A stretch of DNA of 64,000 nucleotides from Methylobacterium sp. J-070 (GCF_022829385.1 NZ_JAKSXX010000246.1:124001-188000), one strand, 5' to 3'. Positions 44,097 through 53,670 are shown, counted from the stretch's first letter. The notes: generated by a model not told the origin, from the sequence alone. Numbers and translations are program-made.

Positions 44097-44796
44097 TCAC
44101 CGGAATCTCGTCCGCGATGGCGACGCCTTCCGGCTGCACAGCGCAGCGATAGGCGCGGACCTCCACGCCCGCCGCGCGCGCCTCCCGGAAGGCGCGATCG
44201 AACACGGGGTCGATATCCCGGGCGACGTCGAAGGCGTCCGCGTGCATCTGCACGACGATGACGACCAGCGCCCGGCCGCCCTCCGCCACCACCTGGGCGA
44301 GGTCGCGCATGTGCCGGGCGCTGCGGGCGGCCTTGCAGTCCGGGAACTCCGCGAGCCCGGGCTGGCGCATCAGGTGGCAGTTCTTGACCTCGACATGACA
44401 GGGCCCGGACGCTGCGCCGCTGGCCAGGAAATCGACGCGGCTCGCCTGCGCGTACCTGACTTCCGGCTTCAGGACGGCGTGGCCGGCGAGGGCCGGGATC
44501 GCGCCGTCCCGGAAGGCTTCGGCGACCAGGGCATTCGGGCGCAGGGTGTTGATGCCGACCCATTGCGGGCCGCCGGGCAGGTCGGCCTCCACGAGTTCCC
44601 AGGTCAGCGGCAGCTTGCGCGCCGGATTGGCGGAGCGGGACATCAGCACGCGGGCGCCCGGCGTGTTCAGCCCGATCATCGCCCCGGGGTTGGGGCAATG
44701 GACTGTCACCCCGCCGCCTTCGGTGTCGATGTCGGCCAGGAAACGCTTATAGCGCTGGACGAGCCGTCCCGGCAGGAGCGGCGCGGCGAACTGCAT
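44083..44796 (-). CDS. sfsA: SfsA family protein
   Basis: 237 residues. The family pattern is complete: RLVQRYKRFLADI, VHCPNPGAMIGL, HVEVKNCHLM, FPDCKAARSARHMRDL and VVIVVQMHADAF. Proposed as a sugar-fermentation regulator in E. coli, it has an OB-fold plus a nuclease-like domain; its true role is unclear. ATG 44796 begins the recognisable protein. Confidence 0.93.
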   Translation of the reverse strand: MQFAAPLLPGRLVQRYKRFLADIDTEGGGVTVHCPNPGAMIGLNTPGARVLMSRSANPARKLPLTWELVEADLPGGPQWVGINTLRPNALVAEAFRDGAIPALAGHAVLKPEVRYAQASRVDFLASGAASGPCHVEVKNCHLMRQPGLAEFPDCKAARSARHMRDLAQVVAEGGRALVVIVVQMHADAFDVARDIDPVFDRAFREARAAGVEVRAYRCAVQPEGVAIADEIPVITPP

Positions 44797-44877
44797 CGGG
44801 TCCCCGGGGTTCACGTAGTCGCGGACCACGCTACGGTCGCGCTCTCTGCCTGTCAGCCCCGCACGACGTCCGAGCCC

Positions 44878-45618
44878 ATGAACCAGCCTTCCGACCCCAT
44901 CACGGCCGCGATCCTCGTCATCGGTGACGAGATCCTCTCGGGCCGCACCAAGGACAAGAACATCGGCACCATCGCCGACTTCCTCACCGCCGCCGGGATC
45001 GACCTGCGCGAGGTGCGGATCGTGCCGGACGAGGCCCCGATGATCGTCGAGGCGGTGAACGCGCTGCGCGCCCGCTACACCTATCTGTTCACCACCGGGG
45101 GGATCGGCCCGACCCACGACGACATCACCGCCGATTGCGTGGCCGAAGCCTTCGGCGTCGGCATCGACATCGACGAGCGGGCGCGCGCGATGCTGCTGGA
45201 GCGGCACAAACCCGAGGACCTGAACGCGGCGCGCCTGCGCATGGCGCGGATCCCGTTCGGGGCCGACCTGATCGCCAACCCGGTCTCGAAGGCGCCGGGC
45301 TTCCGGATCGGCAACGTCCACGTCATGGCCGGCGTGCCCAGCATCATGCAGGCCATGCTCGATTCGATCGCCCCGACCCTCAAGGGCGGCGCCACCATGC
45401 TGTCCGAGACGATCGAGGCGGCCGGCCTGGCGGAGGGCAGCTACGCGGGCGGCCTCGGCGAGATCGCGAAGGCGCGGCCGGCGGTATCGATCGGGTCCTA
45501 CCCGGCTATGACGCCGGAGGGCTTCCGCAACCGGATCGTCGTGCGCAGCCGCGACGCCCAGGCGCTCGCCGAGGCGCGGGACGCGGTCGAAGACCTGCTG
45601 GCGCGGCTGTCAGCCTGA
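44878..45618 (+). CDS. CinA/MoaB-like molybdopterin-binding protein
   Basis: 246 residues. The MPT-binding domain has AILVIGDEILSGRTKDKN, FTTGGIGPTHDDITADCVA and HVMAGVPSIMQAMLD, as in the N-terminal half of CinA; the C-terminal deamidase domain of full CinA is absent. This stand-alone form is common in alphaproteobacteria. The promoter gap with sfsA is 81 bases and divergent. Confidence 0.9.
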   Translation: MNQPSDPITAAILVIGDEILSGRTKDKNIGTIADFLTAAGIDLREVRIVPDEAPMIVEAVNALRARYTYLFTTGGIGPTHDDITADCVAEAFGVGIDIDERARAMLLERHKPEDLNAARLRMARIPFGADLIANPVSKAPGFRIGNVHVMAGVPSIMQAMLDSIAPTLKGGATMLSETIEAAGLAEGSYAGGLGEIAKARPAVSIGSYPAMTPEGFRNRIVVRSRDAQALAEARDAVEDLLARLSA

Positions 45619-45664
45619 CAATCGGACATCCGATCGGATCGAGTGGCGTAGCGAGGCTGAGCGG

Positions 45665-46534
45665 ATGGTGCGGGACAAGAACAAGCGGGCCGATCCGGCG
45701 GCCCGGCGGGACGAGTTGCTCAAGGAAGTCTCGGAGATCGGCCGGCCGGACGCCTACGTCCTGCACGAGGTCATCCGGCTGGAAGGCGACGAGGAGTTGC
45801 GGCGCCACGGTCTGGCGCTGTTCCTGTCCGCCTTCTCGGCCGGTCTCAGCATCGCCCTGTCGCTGATCGTGCCGGGCGTCCTGCGCAGCCACCTGCCCGA
45901 AACCGACTGGGCCAAGATCGTCAGCTCGATGGGCTACGCGGTCGGGTTCCTGGTCGTCGTGCTCGGACGCCAGCAGCTCTTCACCGAGAACACCATCACG
46001 CCGATCCTGCCGCTGCTGCACGATCGCTCGGTGAAGACGGCTGTGCGGGTGGTGCGGCTCTGGGCGATCGTCCTGTCCGGCAACATCCTGGGCACCCTGA
46101 CCATCGCGACGGTGATCGCCCATTCCGGCGCGTTCGAGCCGCCGGTGCTCAAGGCTTTCGCCGAGATCAGCCACGACGCCATCGCGCACGAGTTCTGGTC
46201 GACATTCGTGAAGGCGATCTTCGCCGGCTGGATGGTGGCACTGATGGTCTGGTTCCTCCCGGCCACCGGCAGCGCGGCCCCCTTCGTGATTCTGCTGATG
46301 ACCTGGCTCGTAGCGCTCTGCAGCCTCGCGCACATCGTCGCCGGCTCCGTGGAGGCCTTCTATCTGGTGGTCACCGGCGCGGCCTCGATGGGCGATTACG
46401 GATTGAAGTTCTTCCTGCCGACCCTGCTCGGCAACGCCTTCGGCGGGGCGACTCTGGTGGCGGTTTTGAATTACGGGCAGGTGGCGCCGGAGGTGGAGGA
46501 GACCAAGGCGGTCGAAGGCGAGCGCACCGACTGA
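45665..46534 (+). CDS. Formate/nitrite transporter-family channel
   Basis: 289 residues. Six helices with FNT-like segments FSAGLSIALSLIVPG, ENTITPILPLLH, SGNILGTLTIATVI and IFAGWMVALMVWFLPA. A 45-residue charged N-terminus precedes the pore; DUF2254/YfdC-like members of the FNT family look the same. The permeating anion cannot be read. Confidence 0.85.
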   Translation: MVRDKNKRADPAARRDELLKEVSEIGRPDAYVLHEVIRLEGDEELRRHGLALFLSAFSAGLSIALSLIVPGVLRSHLPETDWAKIVSSMGYAVGFLVVVLGRQQLFTENTITPILPLLHDRSVKTAVRVVRLWAIVLSGNILGTLTIATVIAHSGAFEPPVLKAFAEISHDAIAHEFWSTFVKAIFAGWMVALMVWFLPATGSAAPFVILLMTWLVALCSLAHIVAGSVEAFYLVVTGAASMGDYGLKFFLPTLLGNAFGGATLVAVLNYGQVAPEVEETKAVEGERTD

Positions 46535-46580
46535 CCCGGTACGGGGGCTGCGGGCGCTGCGATCATCCCGGCAGCCCGGC

Positions 46581-47861
46581 TCAATCGAGGCGGACGGGCG
46601 GCCCGATCAGCTGATCGAGATCATCGAGAAGCCAGGCCAGGGTCCCGCGCAGGGGCCCGTAGAGGCCGATCTGGTGCTGACGATACAGCAGGTCGTGGGT
46701 CAGCCGCGCGGAGAGCCCGTTCAGGCGGCCGCCGCCGAACGTGTAGCGGCCCAGGGTACCCCACCCGTTGTAGTCGGCCAGGGAGACGATGGCGCCCTTC
46801 TCCACGTAACGGAACGGCGGAAGCTCCGCCGCGACCGTGCCACCCCGGGCCAGGGCGCGGCCGAGATGGCGGGCGAGGTGCTGGGCCATCTGCCGGGCGG
46901 CCTGGGCGGTCGCCGGGACGGGCTTGCCGGAATGCGGATCGGTGAGGCTGGCGCAGTCGCCCAGGGCGAGGACGGCCGGATCGCCGGTCGTGCGCAGATC
47001 CGGGCCGACGACGAGCTGCCCGGTCCGCGAGCGGTCCAGTCCGTCGAGACCGGCGAGCACGTCAGGCGCTTTCACGCCCGCCGCCCAGACCTTCAGCCCG
47101 GCCGGGACGCGGCTGCCGTCCTTCAACGTGAAGCCCGCGCCATCCGCCCCGGTGACCATCGCGTTCGTGCGCACCGCGACGGCGAGATCCGCGAGGGTAC
47201 GGGTGGCGGCCCGCGAGACGCGTTCGGGAAAGGCGGGCAGCAGGCGCGGGCCGCTCTCGAGCAACGTCAGGCGCAGGCGCCCGGGCATATCCGGCGAGCC
47301 GTAGGCCGAGAGCAGGTCGATGGCGTGCTTCAGCTCGGCGGCCAGCTCGACCCCGGTGGCGCCCCCGCCCACGATGGCGATCTCCAGCATCCCGCCGCGA
47401 TCGAGCCGCGCCAGCAGATGGCGGCGCAACTGGGTGTGGAACGCCTCCGCCTCGGTCAGATCGTCGATGGTCAGGCAGTGCGCGGCCACGCCCGGCGTGC
47501 CGAAATCGTTGGCGCGGCTGCCGATGGCGAGGACGAGCAGGTCGTAGGCGAGGTCCACCTCCGGGTGCCCGTCCGCGGCCTCCACGGCCAGGCGGGCGCG
47601 CCTCGTCCGCAGGTCGACGCCGACCAGGGCCCCGGGTTGGAAGCGGAAGCCGTTGCGCCGTGCCTGCGCGAAGAAATCCACCTTCTGCCGGTCGGCCCGG
47701 GCCGTGCCGGCCGCGAAGGTGTGCAGCATCGGCTTCCAGACATGGGACAGGCTGCGGTCGGCCAGGGTCACGTCGGCGCGGCCGCCCCGCCCAAGGTGGG
47801 TGGCGACCTCGATGCCGGCGACGCCGCCGCCGACGATCACGATCCGCGCCCTGTCCGCCAT
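46581..47861 (-). CDS. Type II NADH dehydrogenase (NDH-2)
   Basis: 426 residues, FAD-dependent peripheral quinone reductase. FAD motif IVIVGGGVAGIEVATHLG at residues 7-24, NAD motif IAIVGGGATGVELAAEL near 166 and the second FAD motif LALGDCASL near 297. The C-terminal membrane-binding part (GTLGRYTFGGGRLNGLSARL) is present. Transfers electrons from NADH to quinone without pumping. Confidence 0.92.
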   Translation of the reverse strand: MADRARIVIVGGGVAGIEVATHLGRGGRADVTLADRSLSHVWKPMLHTFAAGTARADRQKVDFFAQARRNGFRFQPGALVGVDLRTRRARLAVEAADGHPEVDLAYDLLVLAIGSRANDFGTPGVAAHCLTIDDLTEAEAFHTQLRRHLLARLDRGGMLEIAIVGGGATGVELAAELKHAIDLLSAYGSPDMPGRLRLTLLESGPRLLPAFPERVSRAATRTLADLAVAVRTNAMVTGADGAGFTLKDGSRVPAGLKVWAAGVKAPDVLAGLDGLDRSRTGQLVVGPDLRTTGDPAVLALGDCASLTDPHSGKPVPATAQAARQMAQHLARHLGRALARGGTVAAELPPFRYVEKGAIVSLADYNGWGTLGRYTFGGGRLNGLSARLTHDLLYRQHQIGLYGPLRGTLAWLLDDLDQLIGPPVRLD

Positions 47862-47930
47862 GACGTCTCCGCTCTCACCATCGTCGGGAACGCCGGCGCA
47901 GTCGCCGATGTTCGGCGCGGCGGTCCGAAA

Positions 47931-47957
47931 ACGAAAAAAGCCGCCCGGAGGCGGCTT
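47931..47957 (-). terminator. Intrinsic terminator of the atp F0 operon
   Basis: On the minus strand AAGCCGCC-TCCG-GGCGGCTT followed by TTTTCGTTTTC, 26 bases past the atpF stop codon. Confidence 0.85.
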
Positions 47958-47983
47958 CTGGACGATCGATTGCCGGGACGGGA

Positions 47984-48472
47984 TCAGGACCGCATGCGGG
48001 TCCGGACCTCGCCGAGGCTCGCACGGATCAGGCCCTGCGCGGCCTCGCCCTGCATCCGCTCGCGCAGGATCGTCTCCGACACCTTCACGGCGGCCTCGGC
48101 GGCGGCGGCGCGCACCTGGGCTTCGGCCTGCGCCTCGGCCTGGGCGATCTTGGTCTCGGCGGCCAGGGTCCGGCGGGCCAGGAAGTCGTCGAGCTTGCGA
48201 TGACCCTCCTCGGCCGCGCGCTCGGCCTCCTCGCGGGCACCGGCGACGATCGACTCGGCCTCCTTCTCGGCCTCGGCGCGCCGGCGCTTGTAGTCGGCGA
48301 GCACGGCCGCCGCCTCCTCGCGCAGGCGCTTGGCCTCGTCGAGTTCGTGACGGACCCGGTTGGCGCGGCCGTCCAGGCCCTTGATCATCGTCGAGAAGGC
48401 CCCGGCCTTCCAGGCGATGCCCAGGAAGACGACGAACGCGACGGCGACCCAGAATTCGGCTTCGAGCAGCAT
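47984..48472 (-). CDS. atpF: ATP synthase F0 subunit b
   Basis: 162 residues. One membrane helix (AEFWVAVAFVVFLGIAWKAG) then a long charged coiled coil (RVRHELDEAKRLREEAAAVL and on), the stator stalk. Last gene of the operon, 13 bases after b'. Confidence 0.95.
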   Translation of the reverse strand: MLLEAEFWVAVAFVVFLGIAWKAGAFSTMIKGLDGRANRVRHELDEAKRLREEAAAVLADYKRRRAEAEKEAESIVAGAREEAERAAEEGHRKLDDFLARRTLAAETKIAQAEAQAEAQVRAAAAEAAVKVSETILRERMQGEAAQGLIRASLGEVRTRMRS

Positions 48473-48485
48473 CGTGGGTTCCCGG

Positions 48486-49064
48486 CTAGTGTGCGGTAGC
48501 GTCGAGGGCGCGATCGAGGCTGGCCCGCTCCGGGGCCTGACCCGTGAGGCGCTCGACGATCGCCGACGCGGCCTCGCCCGCGATGGCGCGGACGTTGCCC
48601 ATGGCGGCCTCGGTCCGGGTGCGGATCGTCGCCTCGGCGGCGGCGATCTTGGCGTTCAGCTCCGCCTCCAGCGCCTTGCGCTTGACCTCGGCCTCGGCGG
48701 CCAGGGCGTTCCGGGTGGTCTGCGCGATGTCGCGCGCCTTGCCCTGGGCGTCCCGGAGGGCGGTCTCGAAGGCCACGCCGGCGGCGTCCGCCTCGGCCTT
48801 CATCGCCTGCGCCTGGTCCAGGTCGGCGCGCAGGCGCTCGGAGCGCGCGTGCAGGATCGACTGGATCCGCGGCAGCGCGATCTTGTCCATCAGATAGTAG
48901 AGGAGCCCGAAGGCCAGCGCGAGCCAGATCAGCTGCGCCAGGAAGCCCGAACTCTCGAAGGGCGGAAAGGCGCCGGTATGCGCCTCCGTGTGCTCGGTAT
49001 GGCCCGGCACGATCTGCGTGTCGGCGCCCGGAGGCGGCGTGGTGAGGGGATTGGGCTGAGCCAT
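48486..49064 (-). CDS. atpG: ATP synthase F0 subunit b'
   Basis: 192 residues. A polar N-terminal 30, a membrane helix (FLAQLIWLALAFGLLYYLMD), then coiled coil. Alphaproteobacteria and other phototroph-type synthases have this second stalk gene before b. Named atpG by alphaproteobacterial usage (elsewhere atpG is gamma). Confidence 0.93.
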   Translation of the reverse strand: MAQPNPLTTPPPGADTQIVPGHTEHTEAHTGAFPPFESSGFLAQLIWLALAFGLLYYLMDKIALPRIQSILHARSERLRADLDQAQAMKAEADAAGVAFETALRDAQGKARDIAQTTRNALAAEAEVKRKALEAELNAKIAAAEATIRTRTEAAMGNVRAIAGEAASAIVERLTGQAPERASLDRALDATAH

Positions 49065-49204
49065 GAGACCGCTACACTGACACCGTTCGCTGAGGCCACC
49101 GCCGGGGCGGTGACGGAAGAAGCGGGCGCCCCCCGGGGAGCGCCCACCCGTTCATCGGGCGGCTGCCCGAGGAGGCCGTGAACCCGCGGCCTCCGGCGCG
49201 CCGA

Positions 49205-49432
49205 TCAGACGGCGAAGAGCAGCAGCAGCGCGATCAGCAGCGAGAAGATGCCGAGCGCCTCGGTGAGGGCGAAGCCCAGGAGCAGGGTGGCGCGCTGGCC
49301 GTCGGCCGCAGACGGGTTGCGAAGGGCGCCGGCAAGGAACTGACCGAACAGGTTGCCGAGGCCGATGCCTGCGCCCGCCATGCCGAGGCAGGCGAGGCCG
49401 GCGCCGATGTACTTCGCAGCGACGGGATCCAT
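49205..49432 (-). CDS. atpE: ATP synthase F0 subunit c
   Basis: 75 residues, two helices with loop LRNPSAADGQ. The proton-binding glutamate is in LLGFALTEALGIFSLLIALL. GAGLACLGMAGAGIGLGNLF is the ring-packing glycine motif. Confidence 0.97.
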   Translation of the reverse strand: MDPVAAKYIGAGLACLGMAGAGIGLGNLFGQFLAGALRNPSAADGQRATLLLGFALTEALGIFSLLIALLLLFAV

Positions 49433-49507
49433 GGTAACTCCTGAGGTCTCTTCAGATCGAAACGTGCGTTGACGTTTGCGGCGGGTGGAGCCGGCCAGGT
49501 CTGGTGA

Positions 49508-50263
49508 CTAGTGGCCGGGGTGAAGGGCATCGTTGAGATAGATCGCCGTCAGCGTCGCGAAGACGTAGGCCTGAAGTGCCGCGACGAGGAACTCGAGAGC
49601 GGTCAGCGCGATCGTCAGGAACAGCGGGAGCGGCGATAGCACGCTCCACGCCCCCGCGAGAAGAAGCTGGACGACGAAGAATGCGAAGATCTTCATCGCG
49701 ATGTGACCGGCCAGCATGTTGGCGAACAGACGGACCGACAGGCTGATCGGGCGCGAGATGAACGAGATGATCTCGATCGGCACCAGGATCGCCAGGAGCG
49801 GCTTGGGCACGCCCGACGGCACGAACAGTCCGAAGAAGTGGGTCCCGTGCTTCATCACGCCGAAGATCACCACCGTGGAGATCACCAGGGCCGCGAGGCC
49901 GAACGTGACGATCAGGTGGCTGGTCACCGCGAACGCGTAGGGGATCATCCCGAACAGGTTCAGGATCAGGACGAACATGAAGAGCGAGAACACGAGCGGC
50001 ATGAACCGCTTGCCGCCGTCGCCGGTCGCCTGGTGGACCGTATCGGCGATGAACTCGTAGAAGATCTCGGCCAGCGACTGCATGCGGCCCGGCACCACCG
50101 AGCGGGACGCGGTCGCCACGATGGTGATCAGCGCGATCACCCCCACGGCGGCGAACATGTAGAGGGCGGATTGCGTGAACGCGAGTTGCTGATGGCCGAT
50201 ATGGCCCAGCGATACGAGCGGCTTCAGCTCGAACTGCTCGATCGGGTCGATCGTGACCGCCAT
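49508..50263 (-). CDS. atpB: ATP synthase F0 subunit a
   Basis: 251 residues from ATG 50263 (MAVTIDPIEQFEL). The essential arginine is in SRPISLSVRLFANMLAGHIA; LNLFGMIPYAFAVTSHLIVT and FLVAALQAYVFATLTAIYLN are typical helices. The frame is open to 50299 but that part is not conserved. Confidence 0.97.
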   Translation of the reverse strand: MAVTIDPIEQFELKPLVSLGHIGHQQLAFTQSALYMFAAVGVIALITIVATASRSVVPGRMQSLAEIFYEFIADTVHQATGDGGKRFMPLVFSLFMFVLILNLFGMIPYAFAVTSHLIVTFGLAALVISTVVIFGVMKHGTHFFGLFVPSGVPKPLLAILVPIEIISFISRPISLSVRLFANMLAGHIAMKIFAFFVVQLLLAGAWSVLSPLPLFLTIALTALEFLVAALQAYVFATLTAIYLNDALHPGH

Positions 50264-50334
50264 TCCCGCTCCCGCCCTTCCTGTTCGGTGCGCCGGCATC
50301 GCCGGTCGCCCTGATTCATCCCCGCCGGCGCGCC

Positions 50335-50709
50335 TTACGGCTCCTGCCGGTCGCGCCGTTCGGGACGCGCGCCGGAGAATCCCGACACCCGCATCACGTT
50401 GTAGACCCCCGCGACGAAGCCCAGCATCAGAAGGACGATCAGGCCCCAGGGTTTGGTCCCGAAGACATGATCGACGATCCAGCCGAGTATGCCCCCCGCG
50501 ATCACGCCCGCGACGAACTCGGTCGAGAGCGTCAGGGCCTGTCCCAGCGATGAGGACCCGCCGTTCCGAGCGCGCAAGGAAGGATCGGGAGCAGCCTTCG
50601 GCCGCTTCCGTTCGATCTGCGTCTCGAGACGTCTGAGCCTCGCGGAGAGTTCGCTGTCCGTCGGCGTCTTCTCGGTCCCTTTCCCGTCCCTGGGGCCTTC
50701 GCCGGTCAC
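50335..50709 (-). CDS. atpI: ATP synthase protein I
   Basis: 124 residues from GTG 50709. A charged N-terminal coil (SELSARLRRLETQIERKRPK), then two helices: STEFVAGVIAGGILGWIVDH and PWGLIVLLMLGFVAGVYNVM, as in AtpI/AtpQ. The ORF could start at 50817, but a promoter lies at 50773-50801, inside that stretch, so the GTG is favoured. Confidence 0.88.
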   Translation of the reverse strand: MTGEGPRDGKGTEKTPTDSELSARLRRLETQIERKRPKAAPDPSLRARNGGSSSLGQALTLSTEFVAGVIAGGILGWIVDHVFGTKPWGLIVLLMLGFVAGVYNVMRVSGFSGARPERRDRQEP

Positions 50710-50772
50710 GGCTTCGAACTCGTCGGGCGGGAGGATGTGGAACCGGCTGGACGCCCCCAGCAAGCGCGGCGC

Positions 50773-50801
50773 ACCATAGTTTCGCCCATCTTGAGTGTCA
50801 A
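50773..50801 (-). promoter_or_regulatory. Sigma70-like promoter of the atp F0 operon
   Basis: Minus strand TTGACA (50801-50796), 17-base spacer, TATGGT (50778-50773), with transcription expected near 50766, 57 bases before atpI. The -35 is a perfect consensus hexamer. Confidence 0.75.
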
Positions 50802-50899
50802 GGCGAACCCCATACACAGTAAGTCTTTGATTTTGGTTTGGTATTCCAGTTTCGAACGACGCGCCGGAGCACCCCTCCGCGTGTCGCCCCGGTCGCCGA

Positions 50900-51544
50900 T
50901 CAGGCGCCCAAAAGCGGCTTGATCACCTTCTCCATCCCCTCGACCGTCATCTCGCCGGTGTAACGCTCACCGTTGATGAAGAACGTCGGCGTCGAGTCGA
51001 CCTTGAAGACGTCGAGCCCGCGCTGCTTCACGGCGTTGACGGCACCGTAGATCTTCTGGTCCTTCAGGCACGCCTCGAAGGTCTGCTTGCTGTAGCCAGC
51101 CTGCCGCAGCATCTGCTCCAGCGCATCCACGGGCTTCGGCGTGAAGGCCCAGCCCGCCTGCTGGTCGAACAGCAGGTCGGTGATCGGGTAGTACTTGGTA
51201 TCGCCCTCGCACCGGGCTAGCATGAAGGCCGCCGTGGCCAGCGGGTCGAGCGGAAACTCGCGTAGGGTGAACCGCACCTTGCCGGTGTCGATGTAGCGCT
51301 CCTTCAGGGTCGGCCACGTGGTCCGGTGGAAGGCCGCGCAGTGCGAGCAGGTCATCGACGCGTATTCGATGATCGTGCACTTGGCGTCCGCCGGGCCGAG
51401 CCAGACATCGCCGAGCGGACCCGGCTGCAACAGGGCGGCCGCGTCAACCCCCTGCGCCCGGGCGCCCTGCGCCAGATACGGGAGGGCGAGGCCGGCGCCG
51501 AGCGCGAGGCCGGAAAACTTGAGAGCGTCGCGTCGCGTCGTCAT
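50900..51544 (-). CDS. DsbA-family thiol-disulfide oxidoreductase
   Basis: 214 residues from ATG 51544. A twin-arginine-like signal (TTRRDALKFSGLALGAGLAL, cleaved after ARAQ) exports it; the thioredoxin fold carries the CSHC active site in IEYASMTCSHCAAFH and a cis-proline loop in VDSTPTFFINGERY. An RR signal on a DsbA-like protein is seen in alphaproteobacteria. Substrates unknown. Confidence 0.92.
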   Translation of the reverse strand: MTTRRDALKFSGLALGAGLALPYLAQGARAQGVDAAALLQPGPLGDVWLGPADAKCTIIEYASMTCSHCAAFHRTTWPTLKERYIDTGKVRFTLREFPLDPLATAAFMLARCEGDTKYYPITDLLFDQQAGWAFTPKPVDALEQMLRQAGYSKQTFEACLKDQKIYGAVNAVKQRGLDVFKVDSTPTFFINGERYTGEMTVEGMEKVIKPLLGA

Positions 51545-51644
51545 CGGGGAAGCTCCGCCGGATTGACCAGTCTTGGCGTCCGGCATCGGGTAACGGGGCG
51601 CGGCTGTCCTGGCAAGGCGACCGAATTGCCTCGCCGGGGACCGG

Positions 51645-52127
51645 TCAGCGTTCAGGCCGCGTGGCCACGGCGGCAATCCCGAGGCGATCGAGGGCGGCGC
51701 GCAGCCCCTCGTCGTCGATTCCCGAGAGGGCGCGCTGGACCTCGTCGGCCCGGGCGGGATCGATCCGGGCGGGGGCGGCGATCCGCCCGCCGCGACCGAC
51801 CCGGTCCTGCTGCAGCACGATCCGGGAGACGCAGGCCCAGCCGTAATGGGCGTTGATCCGCTGAATCACCACGGGCGCCAGGTGCTGCAGTTCGAGGGCG
51901 AAGACGCCCTCGACGCGCACCACGAGCGTGCCGGATTCGGGCGCGCCCGAATCCTTGCGGCGACGCTTGGGCCATTCCAGCTTGGACGGCCGGCAATAGC
52001 GGGCCAGCCGCTCGCCGACGATCTCCGGCCAGGCAGCCAGGATATCGGTCGAGGCGAAGCCCTGCGCCGCGAAGGCCGGCCCGATGCAACTCTCGATCAG
52101 CTCGGCCAGCGGTTTGACGCGCGCCAT
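51645..52127 (-). CDS. dciA: DUF721/DciA-like replication helicase loader
   Basis: 160 residues from ATG 52127. The DciA domain is AWPEIVGERLARYCRPSKLE then GTLVVRVEGVFALELQHLAP and INAHYGWACVSRIVL, with a C-terminal helical tail. DciA replaces DnaC as DnaB loader in most bacteria. Divergent from mutY and followed by dsbA, the usual alphaproteobacterial order. Confidence 0.85.
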   Translation of the reverse strand: MARVKPLAELIESCIGPAFAAQGFASTDILAAWPEIVGERLARYCRPSKLEWPKRRRKDSGAPESGTLVVRVEGVFALELQHLAPVVIQRINAHYGWACVSRIVLQQDRVGRGGRIAAPARIDPARADEVQRALSGIDDEGLRAALDRLGIAAVATRPER

Positions 52128-52257
52128 GGTGGTCTGGGCCCTGCCCCTGCGGATCAGCGACCTTAGCGCAGGATGGTTGACGAAGGGAGGACGCGCGCGC
52201 CGCCCTATGATCGCCGCCGGTCTCCGGGTATGCAGCGCCGACCCTGCCGGCCTGCTC

Positions 52258-53601
52258 ATGCCAACCCGCCACGCCAAGGATACCAAGCCCGGTCCCGGAC
52301 CGCGCGCCGACGACCTGCTTGCCTGGTACGACCGGCACCGGCGGGTGCTGCCCTGGCGGGCGCCGGCGGGCGCGGTGGCCGACCCCTACCGGGTCTGGCT
52401 CTCCGAGGTGATGCTGCAGCAGACCACGATCGCGGCGGTCCGGCCGTATTTCGAGCGGTTCCTCACGCGCTTCCCCGACGTGTTCGCCCTTGCGGACGCC
52501 CCCGAAGAGGCGGTGATGTCGGCCTGGGCCGGGCTCGGCTACTATTCGCGCGCCCGCAATCTCCACGCCTGTGCCAAGTCGGTCGCGGCTGCGGGCGGGC
52601 GCTTCCCCGACACAGCCGACGGGCTGCGCAAACTTCCGGGGATCGGCGCCTACACCGCCGGGGCGATCGCCGCGATCGCCTTCGACCGCCCCGAGGCCGC
52701 GGTCGACGGCAATGTCGAGCGGGTGCTGAGCCGGGCCTACGCGGTCGAGGCGCCCCTGCCGGGCAGCCGGCCGGAGATCCGTCGGCTGACGCAGGACCTG
52801 GTTCCCGAGGACCGCCCGGGCGACTTCGCGCAGGCGCTCATGGATCTCGGCGCGACGATCTGCACGCCCCGGCGTCCCGCCTGCGCCCTCTGCCCCTGGA
52901 TGCTGCCCTGCCGGGCGCGGGCGCTCGGCACGCAGGAAACGTTCCCGCGCAAGATCAAGGTGGCCAAGGGAGCCCTGCGCCGCGGGGCCGCCTTCGTGGC
53001 GATCCGCAGCGGCGACGAGGCGGTGCTGCTCCGGACGCGGGCACCCGAGGGGCTTCTCGGCACCATGGCCGAGCCCCCGGGCAGCGCCTGGGAACCGGAT
53101 TACGACGTGGCCGCCGCCCTGCTCGACGCGCCCCTCGATGCCCGCTGGAAGCGGCTGCCGGGGCTCGTCCGCCACGGCTTCACGCATTTCCCGCTGGAGC
53201 TGACGGTGTTCGCCGCCCGGGTGGCCCTGTCGACGCCGGCGCCGCCCGGGATGCGATTCACCCCCCGTTCCGCCCTCGACGATGAGCCGCTGCCAGGCCT
53301 GATGCGCAAGGTCCTGGCCCACGCCTTCGATCCGAAGCCGGAACCCGAGAAGAAGCCCCGCGGGCGCCCGAAGAAGGAGCCGCCGCCGATGCCGCTGCTG
53401 GCCGCCATGGAGGCGCCGCTGTCGATGCCCGATCCCCCGCCGCGCCCGAGCGTGCGGGCGGTGCCGAAGCCCCGGCCGAAGCCCGCGCCGCCGCCGGCGC
53501 CGGAAACGGACGATCTGCTCGAGGGCGAGGTGGAGCCGACCGCCGACACGATGCGCGCGCGGCCACCAGCGCGGCGGACTGGTGCGGCGAGAAAGCGCTG
53601 A
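52258..53601 (+). CDS. mutY: A/G-specific adenine glycosylase MutY with C-terminal AT-hook tail
   Basis: 447 residues. HhH-GPD domain: VMLQQTTIAAVRPYFERF, GLRKLPGIGAYTAGAIAAIA and the aspartate in EAAVDGNVERVLSRA; the 4Fe-4S loop is C-x6-C-x2-C-x5-C (CTPRRPACALCPWMLPC). A Nudix-like C-domain follows. From about residue 360 an extra tail is Pro/Lys-rich, with the AT-hook KPRGRPKK at about 364-371, not usual for MutY. Start ATG 52258 (MPTRHAKDT); ATG 52207 is possible. Confidence 0.93.
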   Translation: MPTRHAKDTKPGPGPRADDLLAWYDRHRRVLPWRAPAGAVADPYRVWLSEVMLQQTTIAAVRPYFERFLTRFPDVFALADAPEEAVMSAWAGLGYYSRARNLHACAKSVAAAGGRFPDTADGLRKLPGIGAYTAGAIAAIAFDRPEAAVDGNVERVLSRAYAVEAPLPGSRPEIRRLTQDLVPEDRPGDFAQALMDLGATICTPRRPACALCPWMLPCRARALGTQETFPRKIKVAKGALRRGAAFVAIRSGDEAVLLRTRAPEGLLGTMAEPPGSAWEPDYDVAAALLDAPLDARWKRLPGLVRHGFTHFPLELTVFAARVALSTPAPPGMRFTPRSALDDEPLPGLMRKVLAHAFDPKPEPEKKPRGRPKKEPPPMPLLAAMEAPLSMPDPPPRPSVRAVPKPRPKPAPPPAPETDDLLEGEVEPTADTMRARPPARRTGAARKR

Positions 53602-53670
53602 AGCCGCGCGCGGTAGACGTGGAGCGCGCGGCGGATAGGGGCGGCAAGTGTCCTCCAACTCACCCCTCAT

